Assembly (NCBI GenBank): GCA_024639905.1
Contig: JAHEGE010000005.1
Span: 234,898-298,897, forward strand
Length of the DNA stretch: 64,000 nucleotides
DNA from: Gammaproteobacteria bacterium
GTDB lineage: Bacteria > Pseudomonadota > Gammaproteobacteria > Pseudomonadales > Pseudohongiellaceae
Reading direction: 5' to 3'
This document shows positions 46,731-55,365 of the stretch, in pieces. Numbering within the stretch: position 1 is the stretch's first letter; each line of letters opens with the position of its first letter. The notes under the pieces were generated by a model. That model saw only the letters and a list, made by a program, of their open reading frames with translations, did not search any database and was not told where the DNA came from. Made by a program: the position numbers and the translations under genes.

Positions 46731-46756
46731 AAAAAAAGGCCGACAGAGTCGGCCTT
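46731..46756 (-). terminator. Orphan minus-strand intrinsic terminator
   Basis: AAGGCCGAC (46736-46744) pairs with GTCGGCCTT (46748-46756) around AGA. On the minus strand the stem is followed by a seven-T run (complement of 46731-46737). No annotated minus-strand gene lies just upstream, so a short minus-strand transcript is implied, or the element stops readthrough. Confidence 0.6.
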
Positions 46757-46939
46757 CAAGCTTCTAGGGACTAACTGAGTTGCAGCTAGAGTAGGACACT
46801 TCAGAGGGAGGGATGCGGAGGATGGCGTCCGCGCTCACTTGATCTCAGGAGAGAACCCTCTGTCCTGCCCCTAATAACGCCCCACCCCCAACCTTGGATC
46901 ACAACCCCGGGGTCAGGTCTTTCATCGATGCATTTTTAC

Positions 46940-46951
46940 CCGAATATTCGG
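46940..46951. promoter_or_regulatory. CCGAATATTCGG palindrome upstream of SOUL gene
   Basis: A perfect 12-bp palindrome 107 bases before the 47059 start codon; operator-like, with the regulator unknown. Confidence 0.35.
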
Positions 46952-47058
46952 AGTTCGGCCGCCAAACCACGCACACCTGCGCTTCGTTAGAGCACGAAAC
47001 CGAGCGAGACTAGCAGGCGTATTCATGATCTCAACCATTAAGCCACGAGAGGCTGACA

Positions 47059-47763
47059 ATGAGACGCGTAACCGAAGCCGCTAGACTACAACACCGTGGA
47101 CTAGGCGAGTTGCTTAAAGGCCTGCTCCTGCTGGTTTTACTTCTGAAAGCCGCTGCCAGCTATGGCCTCGAGACTCCTGATTACGAAGTACTCTACACAG
47201 AGGGCAACATCGAGTACCGACGCTACGCTGCGTTCAATGTTGCACAAACCTCGGTCGGCAACGCCGACTCGTTGGAGAATCGCGGCAAGATGAATCAAGA
47301 CGGCTTTATGCGTCTGTTCCGCTATATCACCGGCGATAACCTCACACAGTCGTCTATCGCGATGACTGCCCCCGTAATCGAGACTAGCAGCGCCAAGATT
47401 GCCATGACGGCGCCCGTAATCGAGTCCGAAGCCGACGGCGAACTGCGCATGGCTTTTATGCTTCCAAGCGAGTACACGCTGGACACTGCGCCAACGCCAA
47501 CCGACTCGGCTGTGACTCTGCGCGAGATACCTGCTAGGCTAGTGGCCAGCATCCGCTACTCGGGTCGCTGGACTGAAAAAAACGTGCAAAAGTTCAAAAC
47601 GCGGCTCGACGCGCATTTGAGCGAGGCGGGCATAAAGACCCTGGGCGAATTCTCTACTGCGGTCTACAACCCACCCTTTACCCCACCGTTCATGCGCCGC
47701 AACGAAATACACTATGAAATCGATGCTCTCCCCCTGTCTTTGCAGCTCGGACCTAAATCGTGA
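47059..47763 (+). CDS. SOUL family heme-binding protein
   Basis: A 234-residue protein from the ATG at 47059 (GAGAGG 7 bases upstream), with a hydrophobic segment near 16-35 as signal or anchor. The SOUL family core is clear: YEVLYTEGNIEYRRYAAF, a doubled IAMTAPVIE...IAMTAPVIE block (about 100-122), MLPSEYTLDTAP and SGRWTEKNVQKF. Family members bind heme or tetrapyrroles. The stop overlaps the next start (GTGA), so it is coupled to the TIGR01777 gene. Confidence 0.9.
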   Translation: MRRVTEAARLQHRGLGELLKGLLLLVLLLKAAASYGLETPDYEVLYTEGNIEYRRYAAFNVAQTSVGNADSLENRGKMNQDGFMRLFRYITGDNLTQSSIAMTAPVIETSSAKIAMTAPVIESEADGELRMAFMLPSEYTLDTAPTPTDSAVTLREIPARLVASIRYSGRWTEKNVQKFKTRLDAHLSEAGIKTLGEFSTAVYNPPFTPPFMRRNEIHYEIDALPLSLQLGPKS

Positions 47764-48719
47764 CGCAGCGGCACGTCCTGCTCACGGGCGCATCCGGACT
47801 CATCGGCACGGCGCTTGCTGCACACCTTACCGCCAGCGGCTTTGTTGTGCACAAACTCGCAAGAGACGCGAGGAGCGCAGCCTTTAATTACGACAGCAAC
47901 AGCAAGACTGTCGTATTGGACTCCTCTATTCCCCTCTACGCTGCGGTAAACCTTGCGGGACCGAGCATCGCCGATGGCCGCTGGAGCGAGAGCCGCAAGC
48001 GCGACATCCTTGAGAACAGACGCGATTTAACCCATGCCTTGTCTTCTGCATTAGCGAGCGCGAGCACGCCCCCAGCTGTCTATCTTTCCGCGTCGGCAAT
48101 CGGTTATTACGGCCCTTCACCTGATCAAGAGCCCGCATCACCTCATACAGACTCCTGTTTCGACGAACAGTCCCCGGCCGGTGACGATTTTCTGGCAGAG
48201 GTAGGCAAGTCTTGGGAGGCCGCCACACTGCCAGCGCGGGACGCAGGCATCCCTACCGTGCATCTCCGCTTCGGTGTAGTCATGAGCACCCGCGGCGGCG
48301 TGCTGGGCAAGATGCTGCTCCCGTTCTCCCTCTGCCTGGGTGGACGACTTGGCAGCGGTAGTCAGCGCATGAGTTGGATAAGCCTCCCGGATGCGATCGG
48401 TGTCCTTTCATCTCTTCTCAACCGCCCAGAACAGGCGGCAGCGCTCGCCGATGATAACGGCGCCACCGCCATCAACCTTGTCGCCGGCAGACCGGTAACC
48501 AATGCCGAGTTCACCCGAGCGCTTGGCAATGCGCTAAACAGACCTACGGTGCTGCCCCTGCCTAGCCCTGTCATTAACCTCCTTTTCGGGGAAATGGGTC
48601 GCGCGCTGCTGCTTGGCAGCGCCGCCGTGTGCTCGACCAAAGTGCAGGCCCTCGATTACACCCTGAAACACCCCAGCATAGAGAGCGCCATCGAGCACCT
48701 CGTCAGTAATCGTACATAG
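47760..48719 (+). CDS. TIGR01777 family NAD(P)-binding epimerase-like protein (YfcH type)
   Basis: A 319-residue atypical SDR from a GTG at 47760 in the four-base overlap with the SOUL gene. The dinucleotide motif is TGASGLIGTAL (about 9-19). The family marks VNLAGPSIADGRWSESRKRDI, SASAIGYYG and RFGVVMSTRGGVL follow, and LPSPVINLLFGEMGRALLLGS is near the C-terminus. The substrate is unknown for the whole family. Confidence 0.9.
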   Translation: MTQRHVLLTGASGLIGTALAAHLTASGFVVHKLARDARSAAFNYDSNSKTVVLDSSIPLYAAVNLAGPSIADGRWSESRKRDILENRRDLTHALSSALASASTPPAVYLSASAIGYYGPSPDQEPASPHTDSCFDEQSPAGDDFLAEVGKSWEAATLPARDAGIPTVHLRFGVVMSTRGGVLGKMLLPFSLCLGGRLGSGSQRMSWISLPDAIGVLSSLLNRPEQAAALADDNGATAINLVAGRPVTNAEFTRALGNALNRPTVLPLPSPVINLLFGEMGRALLLGSAAVCSTKVQALDYTLKHPSIESAIEHLVSNRT

Positions 48720-48829
48720 CGCAGCCCTATCAAAACCGCCCCCAAAGCCCTTTGCTCGCCAATTGACTCTTACGCTCAGTGGGGTAGTCTCCGATATTCA
48801 AAAATTATGCTTCCAGTTCGAGGATTGCC

Positions 48830-49693
48830 GTGAATACCACCTGTTTTGACGTCAGTATTGCTGGCCACATCGCCCACATAGTGCTCAATCGCCCTGAAAA
48901 GAGAAACAGTATGATTCCAGCCTTCTGGGACGAGCTGCCACAGGTGATTAGCGCCCTCGAGCAAGACGACTCGGTTCGCGTCATCGTCCTCTCCTCGACC
49001 GGCCCTCATTTCACCGCCGGTATCGACACGGCCGTATTCGCTGGCGGCAGCGAGGCCACCGATGACCCGCGCGAGCTCGAACACCAGCGTCGCCGCCACG
49101 GTGCACGGTTTTACGATAACGTTTTGCGCATGCAACGCACGTTTACCTGTTTAGAGGAGTGCCGAGTGCCTGTACTGGCAGCAATTCAGGGCGGCGCGAT
49201 AGGTGGCGGGGTCGATCTGATCACCGCTTGCGACATGCGCTATATGAGCAAAGACGGCTTCCTCACGATCTTCGAGGTGAATATAGGCATGACCGCTGAC
49301 GTAGGCACCTTCCCGCGGATCACCAAGCTCATCCCAGAAGGCATCGCTCGCGAACTCGCCTATACAGGGAGACGGATGGACGCTGACGAAGCCAAATCCA
49401 TCGGCCTCGTTAACGCCGTATTCGACACACATGAAGCGCTCCTAGAAGGCGTCATGGGCATCGCCCGCGAAATCACCAAGAAGGCTCCGATCGCGGTCTA
49501 CGGCAGCAAGCGCCTAATTAACTACTCACGCGATCACAGCACCGCCGACAGCCTCGATTACATCAGCATCTGGAATGCGAGCATGCTTAATCACGGTGAG
49601 ATTCAAGAAGCGATGAAAGCCAACGGTGAGCGGCGAGAAGGCGATTTCGCAAGCCTACCACCCAAGAAGCTTAAGATGTCGGAGACAGTGTAG
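48830..49693 (+). CDS. Delta3,5-Delta2,4-dienoyl-CoA isomerase (ECH1-like crotonase)
   Basis: A 287-residue crotonase-fold enzyme from a GTG at 48830 with GAGGA 6 bases upstream. It keeps the three acidic residues of mammalian ECH1 at exact spacing: Asp129 (GGGVDLITACD), Glu149 (FEVNIG) and Asp157 (TADVG). The rat enzyme has Asp176, Glu196 and Asp204. The tail SRDHSTADSLDYISIWNASML also follows ECH1. It should shift 3,5-dienoyl-CoA to 2,4-dienoyl-CoA during oxidation of unsaturated fatty acids. Confidence 0.88.
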   Translation: MNTTCFDVSIAGHIAHIVLNRPEKRNSMIPAFWDELPQVISALEQDDSVRVIVLSSTGPHFTAGIDTAVFAGGSEATDDPRELEHQRRRHGARFYDNVLRMQRTFTCLEECRVPVLAAIQGGAIGGGVDLITACDMRYMSKDGFLTIFEVNIGMTADVGTFPRITKLIPEGIARELAYTGRRMDADEAKSIGLVNAVFDTHEALLEGVMGIAREITKKAPIAVYGSKRLINYSRDHSTADSLDYISIWNASMLNHGEIQEAMKANGERREGDFASLPPKKLKMSETV

Positions 49694-49779
49694 AGAAAAC
49701 TGCCCGTCCGGAGTCAGGCGTAATACAGAATAATGAGAGGCGCGCCATCGAGGACGCGTCCAGATCAAAGGATCTGCAC

Positions 49780-50652
49780 ATGTTAAAACCACTTATCGCA
49801 AGCCTCGTCGTTATCACGATAAGCGCGACCATCGCGCTCGCAGGCAGCGCTAATAGCCTAAGCTATGACGGCATGCCAATTTTCATGCTGTGTGCGACAG
49901 TTGCCTTCCTGCTGCACTGGGCCGGATTTATCCCTGCCTATGTGTATCAGACTGAACATTACTTTGACCTCATCGGCTCTATCTCCTACGTCGCTACGGT
50001 CGCGCTAGCCGTGATGCTGGTGCCATCGATGGATTTACGCGGATTAGTTGTCGCTACGGCGGTGTGCGTGTGGGCTATTCGCCTCGGCAGCTTCCTCTTT
50101 GCCCGAGTGAAGAAGGCAGGACAAGACCGCCGCTTTACTCACATCAAGCCCCTATTCTTTCGTTTCTTGTTCACGTGGACTCTCGGCGGCGCTTGGGTAT
50201 TTATCACCATGGCAGCAGGCCTTGCGGCGATGACTTCGCAGACTCGAGTCCCGCTGGATGCCTACTTTGTCGTCGGCGCCTTGCTATGGATTATCGGCTT
50301 CACGATTGAGGTCATCGCGGACAGGCAAAAGACGGCCTTCCGCAACGACCCCGCCAATGAAGACAAGTTCATAACAACCGGTCTCTGGTCAATCTCGCGC
50401 CATCCTAATTACTTTGGCGAAATCCTTCTGTGGATAGGCATCGCGCTGGTTGCGCTTCCAGTTCTACAAGGGTGGCAGTGGGTCACGCTTGTCTCCCCTG
50501 TCTTCGTCGGATTCTTGCTCGTCAAGATTAGCGGCGTTCCTTTGCTGGAAAACATCGCCGAGGCACGCTGGGGCGATGATCCAGCATACAAAGAGTACAA
50601 AGCGCGCACGCCGACGCTAGTTCCGTATATCGGCAAAACGAAACTGGGTTAA
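49780..50652 (+). CDS. DUF1295 family membrane protein (steroid 5-alpha-reductase-like)
   Basis: A 290-residue integral membrane protein from the ATG at 49780 with about seven hydrophobic segments. The signature ISRHPNYFGEILLW near 206-219, following FITTGLWS, is the conserved block of DUF1295 and isoprenylcysteine-type methyltransferase/reductase folds. The substrate is unknown; a lipid or fatty-aldehyde reductase role is possible. Confidence 0.85.
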   Translation: MLKPLIASLVVITISATIALAGSANSLSYDGMPIFMLCATVAFLLHWAGFIPAYVYQTEHYFDLIGSISYVATVALAVMLVPSMDLRGLVVATAVCVWAIRLGSFLFARVKKAGQDRRFTHIKPLFFRFLFTWTLGGAWVFITMAAGLAAMTSQTRVPLDAYFVVGALLWIIGFTIEVIADRQKTAFRNDPANEDKFITTGLWSISRHPNYFGEILLWIGIALVALPVLQGWQWVTLVSPVFVGFLLVKISGVPLLENIAEARWGDDPAYKEYKARTPTLVPYIGKTKLG

Positions 50653-50716
50653 GATTAACGCTTTCTCCAGATAACGACTCACGCAAGAGTCGCATGACAC
50701 AGAAAAGGATATAAAT

Positions 50717-51601
50717 ATGGCTACGATTATTAAGGCGGCATTGACCGCTACTCTACTGCTCTTATCGACGCTTGCGTCAGCACAGTCTATAGACCTCGGC
50801 CGCGGTGAACTCCCGGTCACCGTGCCCGCCGGTTATGATGGCGAGACTCCAGCCCCGTTAATCGTTCTACTCCACGGCTACACGTCCTCAGGTGCTATGC
50901 AAGACGGTTACATGGGCTTTAGCAAAATCGCTAACGACTATGGCTTCTTCCTCGTTGCACCCGATGGCAACAAAGAGCCCGGCGGAGATGAGAACCGCTT
51001 TTGGAACGCCTCACCCGCGTGCTGCGATTTCTTCCGCACAGCCGTGGACGATTCAGCCTATATAAGCGACATCATTAAGACGATGAAGAGCGAGTACAAG
51101 ATCGACAACAACCGCGTGTACTTGATAGGTCACTCCAACGGCGGCTTCATGTCTTACCGCGCGGCATACGATCACTCAGACACGATCGCGGCGATCGCAA
51201 GCCTCGCCGGTGCTAACCACATAGAAGAACGGGAAGCACCTGCAAGCCCGGTTCACGTGCTGCAAATTCATGGCACTAAAGACGCAACCATCGCCTACGA
51301 AGGCTCGCAGATTCAGGAAAACTACTACCCTAGCGCGCTTGAATCAGTGCAGCGTTGGGCAAGCTATAACGGTTGCAGCGCAGAGGGTTCGGAGCGCGAG
51401 CTGAGAGATCTCGTCGCCACACTTCAGGGGCATGAATCGCGCGTGACACTTTTCGACAAAGGCTGCAAACAAGGCGGCTCAGCTGAACTGTGGACAATCA
51501 CCGAGGGCTCGCACGTTCCCATGCTGTCAGGCAGTTTCGCCTCTCAAGTCGTGGAATGGCTCTACGCTCATCCCAAAAAAGTGCCTAGCTTCGCCGACTA
51601 G
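50717..51601 (+). CDS. Secreted PHB-depolymerase/LpqC-family esterase
   Basis: A 294-residue exported alpha/beta hydrolase from the ATG at 50717; the signal ends near SAQ (about 23). The oxyanion region is VLLHGYTSSGAMQDG, the nucleophile elbow is LIGHSNGGFMSYRAA (Ser about 142), the Asp is in QIHGTKDATI and the His in TEGSHVP. Polyester depolymerase, feruloyl esterase or general esterase activities occur in this family; Cys pairs (CC near 98-99) may form disulfides. Confidence 0.85.
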   Translation: MATIIKAALTATLLLLSTLASAQSIDLGRGELPVTVPAGYDGETPAPLIVLLHGYTSSGAMQDGYMGFSKIANDYGFFLVAPDGNKEPGGDENRFWNASPACCDFFRTAVDDSAYISDIIKTMKSEYKIDNNRVYLIGHSNGGFMSYRAAYDHSDTIAAIASLAGANHIEEREAPASPVHVLQIHGTKDATIAYEGSQIQENYYPSALESVQRWASYNGCSAEGSERELRDLVATLQGHESRVTLFDKGCKQGGSAELWTITEGSHVPMLSGSFASQVVEWLYAHPKKVPSFAD

Positions 51602-51610
51602 CTCGGTTCG

Positions 51611-51636
51611 GAGGCGCTGTGTTAAAGCAGCGCCTC
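51611..51636. terminator. Hairpin between esterase and M3 peptidase genes
   Basis: GAGGCGCTG (51611-51619) pairs with CAGCGCCTC (51628-51636), 8-base loop. It spans the stop codon of the peptidase gene and lacks a T-run, resembling the hairpin at 31103-31135. Confidence 0.5.
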
Positions 51637-53475
51637 AATCCTATCCATCAGTGATTCCATTCGGCGCAGTACTGGGGCATAGGCGTCGGCAGAGGTCATA
51701 TCTAACCCGGCTTGGTCGCGCAGAATATTATGTGCGTAGTCTGAACCTCCCGCACTTAACACGCGAATAAAGGCGTCGCGCACCTCGTCGTCGCCTGCCA
51801 AAAATTGTTCAGCGAACCAAGCGGCACCGGTAATAGAAGTCGCGTATTGGAACACATAGAAGTCGTAGTAAAAGTGCGGGATATACGCCCACTCAGCCGC
51901 ATAGGCATCATCAATGGTTAACACGCCTTCGTCGTGACCGTGGTAGCGCTTGAGGAGCTCTCCATACATTTCGGACAGCTTGGGACCAGTTAACGGCTCA
52001 CCGCGCTCGACAGCCTCATGCATAGCCAATTCAAACTCGGCAAACATCGTCTGCCGGAACAGAGTGCCGCGGATATTCTCCAGAGCGCCGCCAAGATAAA
52101 ACAACTTTTCTTCGTCGCTGCGTGCGTTAGCGATCATGTACTCCTGCAGCAGAATCTCGTTAATCGTCGAGGCCATCTCGGCAGTGAAAGTTGAGTAGCC
52201 GGCAGTCTCATAGGGGTTGTTTGCCTGCGCTAAAAGACTGTGTACTGCATGACCCCATTCGTGCGCAAAGGTTGAAAGCGATTCGTAGTCGTCGTTGTGA
52301 TTGAGCAGCACAAAAGGGTGTACGTCGTACACCGAGCCATTCATGTAGGCGCCCGAACGCTTGCCCGGCGCAGGATGGCTATGCATCCATTCACCATCGA
52401 GCCCTTGTCGAAGTAAGTCGAGATACTCTTCACCGAACGGCTTAAGCGCCTCGAATGTGATAGCCGCCGAGCGCTGCAAATCAAACTCGCCAGTATTCAC
52501 CTCGACCAAAGGCGGGTAGATGTCGTAATAGCGCAAATCTTCGATGCCGAGCATGCGCCCGCGAAGCGAGAGATAGCGGTGAAATAAGGGCAACGCAGCG
52601 TTTACTTGAGTGACTAGCTGCGTGTACACCTCAGGCGGTAGGCCGTCGTCGAATAAGTTCGCGGCGAGCGTGGATTCATGATCGCGCACCTTCGCACCGA
52701 ATACATTCGCCTGGATATTGCCAGCCATCGTGGCGCCCATGCCATCATTGAACTGATTCCACGTGGCCCAAAAGGTATCGAATACGAGCTTGCGATCCTC
52801 ACGATTAGGCGCCGCTCGCCAAAGCGAATACCCAGCCTGAGAGAGAGTGACCTCTTGGCCTTCGCTTAGAGTCACCACGGGCCAGGGAATGTCTGCATTC
52901 GCATAGCTTTCGTAGATCTGTTCTGAGGACGATAAGGCCAAGCTCGCCTGAGCCAGAATTTCTTCAGTCTTGGCATCTAGCGTATGCGGTGCACCACGCA
53001 AGAGGTCGCGCAATAAAAAAGCATGGGCTGCAAGCGACGGGTCCGCGGCGATGAACTGCTCGATGCGCTCCGCGCCGATCTCCAACACTTCTGGCGCAAG
53101 CCACGCACTCGCTTCTTCGAAGCTCGCGTAGAGGCCGCGCGCACGGCCAAACCGAGCTTGCGCCGCAGCGTCGCGCTGATCGCTGTCGTAGATCAGACTC
53201 GTGTAAACATAGAGTCGCGCAACCTCTTTGTTAAGGGCCGACATCTGTGACATCGCAGCACGAAGTGAATCGGGACTCGCTCCTAACGTGCCCGAAAGCG
53301 CGGACAAGCCATCGACTTCAGCCTGCGCCTCTGCCATGCCGCGTTCCCATGCCGCCTCATCACTATAGATCTCGGTTAGATCCCATACGACCGCCGTACT
53401 CGGCTGTGCGAACACAGGGGTTGCAAGCATAAAAACGAGGGCGACTAGATAACAGGCAGACAGTGAACTTCGCAT
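51622..53475 (-). CDS. Periplasmic M3-family oligoendopeptidase (PepF-like)
   Basis: A 617-residue zinc peptidase. The ATG at 53475 (AAGGA 8 bases upstream) gives a clean signal peptide (MRSSLSACYLVALVF to about 23, ending VFAQ); a longer start at 53514 is less likely. The M3 zinc motif FAHEWGHAVHSLL (HEXXH) is present. The family shows AYMNGSVYDVHPFVLLNHNDDY before it and DDAYAAEWAYIPHFYYDFYVFQYATS after. It degrades short peptides in the periplasm. Confidence 0.9.
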   Translation of the reverse strand: MRSSLSACYLVALVFMLATPVFAQPSTAVVWDLTEIYSDEAAWERGMAEAQAEVDGLSALSGTLGASPDSLRAAMSQMSALNKEVARLYVYTSLIYDSDQRDAAAQARFGRARGLYASFEEASAWLAPEVLEIGAERIEQFIAADPSLAAHAFLLRDLLRGAPHTLDAKTEEILAQASLALSSSEQIYESYANADIPWPVVTLSEGQEVTLSQAGYSLWRAAPNREDRKLVFDTFWATWNQFNDGMGATMAGNIQANVFGAKVRDHESTLAANLFDDGLPPEVYTQLVTQVNAALPLFHRYLSLRGRMLGIEDLRYYDIYPPLVEVNTGEFDLQRSAAITFEALKPFGEEYLDLLRQGLDGEWMHSHPAPGKRSGAYMNGSVYDVHPFVLLNHNDDYESLSTFAHEWGHAVHSLLAQANNPYETAGYSTFTAEMASTINEILLQEYMIANARSDEEKLFYLGGALENIRGTLFRQTMFAEFELAMHEAVERGEPLTGPKLSEMYGELLKRYHGHDEGVLTIDDAYAAEWAYIPHFYYDFYVFQYATSITGAAWFAEQFLAGDDEVRDAFIRVLSAGGSDYAHNILRDQAGLDMTSADAYAPVLRRMESLMDRIEALL

Positions 53476-53507
53476 GAGGGATTCCTTTATTTGGCGGTCT
53501 AGCGACT

Positions 53508-54293
53508 CTACCAAGGAATTTGGTCACCGTCATAGGCCAAAAATTGCGCCGCCTCCGATGGCTGCGACGCCATCGCGTCGTCGAGGCGCGCCAGCAAGGC
53601 CGCGGCGACGAATGCTGGCGTGAACAATTTGCCTTCGGGAACCGATCGCTGGAAGGGTTTGCTCAGGGAAGTATCCGTAGTGCCGGGATGAAAAGCGATG
53701 AAACGCAGAGCCGGCAGTGAACGCCGATACTCGATAGCGCTGGTTTTCACCAGCATGTTAAGCGCAGCCTTCGAGGCACGATAGGCATACCATCCTCCCT
53801 TGCCGTTATCGGTAATACTCCCGACGCGGGCGCTAAGCACAGCCAGCGCGGCGGGGGCACCGCCACGCAGCTCTCGCTTGAGGAAGCGATGCAGGTGTTT
53901 AAGCCATAAGGCAGGCACCACTGCATTGCTTTCAAAGACACTGAGCAGGGTCGCCGCGGAAACGCTTTCGATACGTTTCTCGGGTTGCAGCTCACCCTCG
54001 TGAAGCCTGCCATTGGCTACGACGACACGGTCTAATCGGCAGCCCTCAGCGACTAGCACGCCCGCGCACTCTGCCAGCGTGGCTGCGATCTGCGCTTCGC
54101 TGTAATCGCATTGCCACCAGCGAAGCCGCGCCTTTTCTTGCCCTGGTGACTGCGGTGCACGACTGACGGCAAGAATCAGTGTATCCGGCTCTTGCAGAGC
54201 GAGCGTCTCGATCACGCCTTGCGCGATCCCGCCACTGGCGCCAATCACCAGCATCGCTCTCGGTTGCACCCCGGACTCCTCGCTAACAGTCAC
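53508..54293 (-). CDS. Short-chain dehydrogenase (CsgA/C-factor-like)
   Basis: A 261-residue SDR from a GTG at 54293, which overlaps the end of the DCC gene by 11 bases; an ATG at 54254 would also keep the NAD motif. The cofactor loop is IGASGGIAQGV, the downstream DRVVVANG corresponds to NNAG, and the catalytic Ser-Tyr-Lys are in AVLSARVGS and GWYAYRASKAAL. The layout resembles csgA-type SDRs. It probably oxidises or reduces an unknown carbonyl. It stands in a run with DCC and DUF3429 genes that is common beside photolyase genes. Confidence 0.85.
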   Translation of the reverse strand: MTVSEESGVQPRAMLVIGASGGIAQGVIETLALQEPDTLILAVSRAPQSPGQEKARLRWWQCDYSEAQIAATLAECAGVLVAEGCRLDRVVVANGRLHEGELQPEKRIESVSAATLLSVFESNAVVPALWLKHLHRFLKRELRGGAPAALAVLSARVGSITDNGKGGWYAYRASKAALNMLVKTSAIEYRRSLPALRFIAFHPGTTDTSLSKPFQRSVPEGKLFTPAFVAAALLARLDDAMASQPSEAAQFLAYDGDQIPW

Positions 54294-54717
54294 TGTCTAT
54301 GCCTACACTTGGCGCAACATCGCACGCTTGTTTGCTACACGGGTCGCAGCGGCGCTGTCCGGTTACGAGGTAGGAAATAGCATAGCGGTAACGCGCAAAT
54401 ACCCAGTAGCCTAAGTCGCTAAACCAGCGCATGACCGGTAAGCGCAGAATACTCAGCCATTTCTTGCGACCGACTGCGCGCCAAGACTGATGAGCCACAT
54501 CTAGGCCGAGAATCAAAGTGCCATCGGCGTAGAGCGCATGCATCTTTCGATCGGCCGCGACCGGGTCGATATGCGGGTAGCGCGCAGTGAAATCGGCAGC
54601 GTGAATATCTTCGAAGCGAAGCCGTTTGAGCCCGTCGAGGGTGCGCAGCTCTTCCATCTCGGCGCTGCAAATTGGGCAGTAGCTGTCAAAGAACAAGGTG
54701 AGCGGGTAGCGGGACAT
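54283..54717 (-). CDS. DCC-family thiol-disulfide oxidoreductase-like protein (DUF393)
   Basis: A 144-residue protein from the ATG at 54717. It starts TLFFDSYCPICSAEM, with the conserved CPXC of the DCC (DUF393) family (about 14-17). A Cys-rich tail (RCDPCSKQACDVAP, and a final Cys) is unusual. The family is thioredoxin-like by pattern, of unproven function. Its 3' end overlaps the SDR start, suggesting coupling. Confidence 0.85.
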   Translation of the reverse strand: MSRYPLTLFFDSYCPICSAEMEELRTLDGLKRLRFEDIHAADFTARYPHIDPVAADRKMHALYADGTLILGLDVAHQSWRAVGRKKWLSILRLPVMRWFSDLGYWVFARYRYAISYLVTGQRRCDPCSKQACDVAPSVGIDSDC

Positions 54718-54796
54718 GCGGAATACCTTCGAGCGAATAATTCAATGTGTGCGGCGAGTGATACGTATCACGTTAAGCTATAGACCTGCCCAGCCG

Positions 54797-55282
54797 CTAA
54801 TTCTCGACGCTGAGAAAATAGAACAGCCCGTGCAGAACGAGCACCGCCGTGGTCAGGAAAATACGCAGCGCGGCATACCGAGGATGGGTTGCTGTGGGTA
54901 CTGCCGCAAGCGAGTCACGCAAAATAATCTCAGCCACGTTAACAGCTAGAAATCCGACAGCAAGCAGGAACAAAGGCAACAGTAGAGGCAAGAGTAGACC
55001 CAATCGCTGCAGCAATAGCGCCGCGAACGCGAGCAAGGCGAACACATTGCTGCCAACTAGTGCGGCGATACCGAGCCGAGCGCCGTCCTCTTGAGGCGTG
55101 CTAATCACCCTTCCCCACAACGCGCCGCCAAGAAAACTGAGGATGACTGCCCCGTAGGCGATGAACAGCGTACGCGACAAATCCTGCATTCCTAACAGCG
55201 CCAGCAAGCAGGCGAGCAGGAACGGCGTGAGCCCCGCATAGCCGAGCAACGAGATTGTCTTGGAGGCTGTAGTCAGTCGCAT
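54797..55282 (-). CDS. DUF3429 membrane protein
   Basis: A 161-residue integral membrane protein from the ATG at 55282, with five or so hydrophobic segments. The block YGAVILSFLGGALWGRVI matches DUF3429. A longer start at 55363 would overlap the divergent photolyase gene. The function is unknown; the linkage to photolyase suggests a light or oxidative stress role. Confidence 0.8.
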   Translation of the reverse strand: MRLTTASKTISLLGYAGLTPFLLACLLALLGMQDLSRTLFIAYGAVILSFLGGALWGRVISTPQEDGARLGIAALVGSNVFALLAFAALLLQRLGLLLPLLLPLFLLAVGFLAVNVAEIILRDSLAAVPTATHPRYAALRIFLTTAVLVLHGLFYFLSVEN

Positions 55283-55365
55283 ACGCAGTATTACCCTAGG
55301 AGAAACCGGATCATGGTCTGGCCAACGCCTGTCGGCGTTACACTTACCAAGATTACGCCACATGG

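Larger units (their letters stand above)
46666..47058. other. 393-bp intergenic region with orphan hairpin and palindrome
   Basis: No coding frame. It contains a hairpin whose T-tract points to the minus strand (46731-46756), an ACCCCGGGGT palindrome within CAACCCCGGGGTCAGGTCTTT (about 46903-46921) reminiscent of REP-element arms, and a perfect palindrome CCGAATATTCGG (46940-46951). Also present are eight or so GGA trinucleotides between 46766 and 46900 on the + strand. Confidence 0.55.

Noticed and set aside
46766..46900. CsrB/RsmZ-type small RNA on the plus strand
   Set aside because: GGA motifs are present, but they are not placed in clear hairpin loops and no plus-strand terminator follows.
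55288..55313. ChrR/RpoE-type promoter (TGATCC then TAATAC on the minus strand) for the DUF3429 gene
   Set aside because: The 14-base spacing is short for that promoter class and the predicted start would coincide with the start codon, and no rpoE-chrR pair is in the window.
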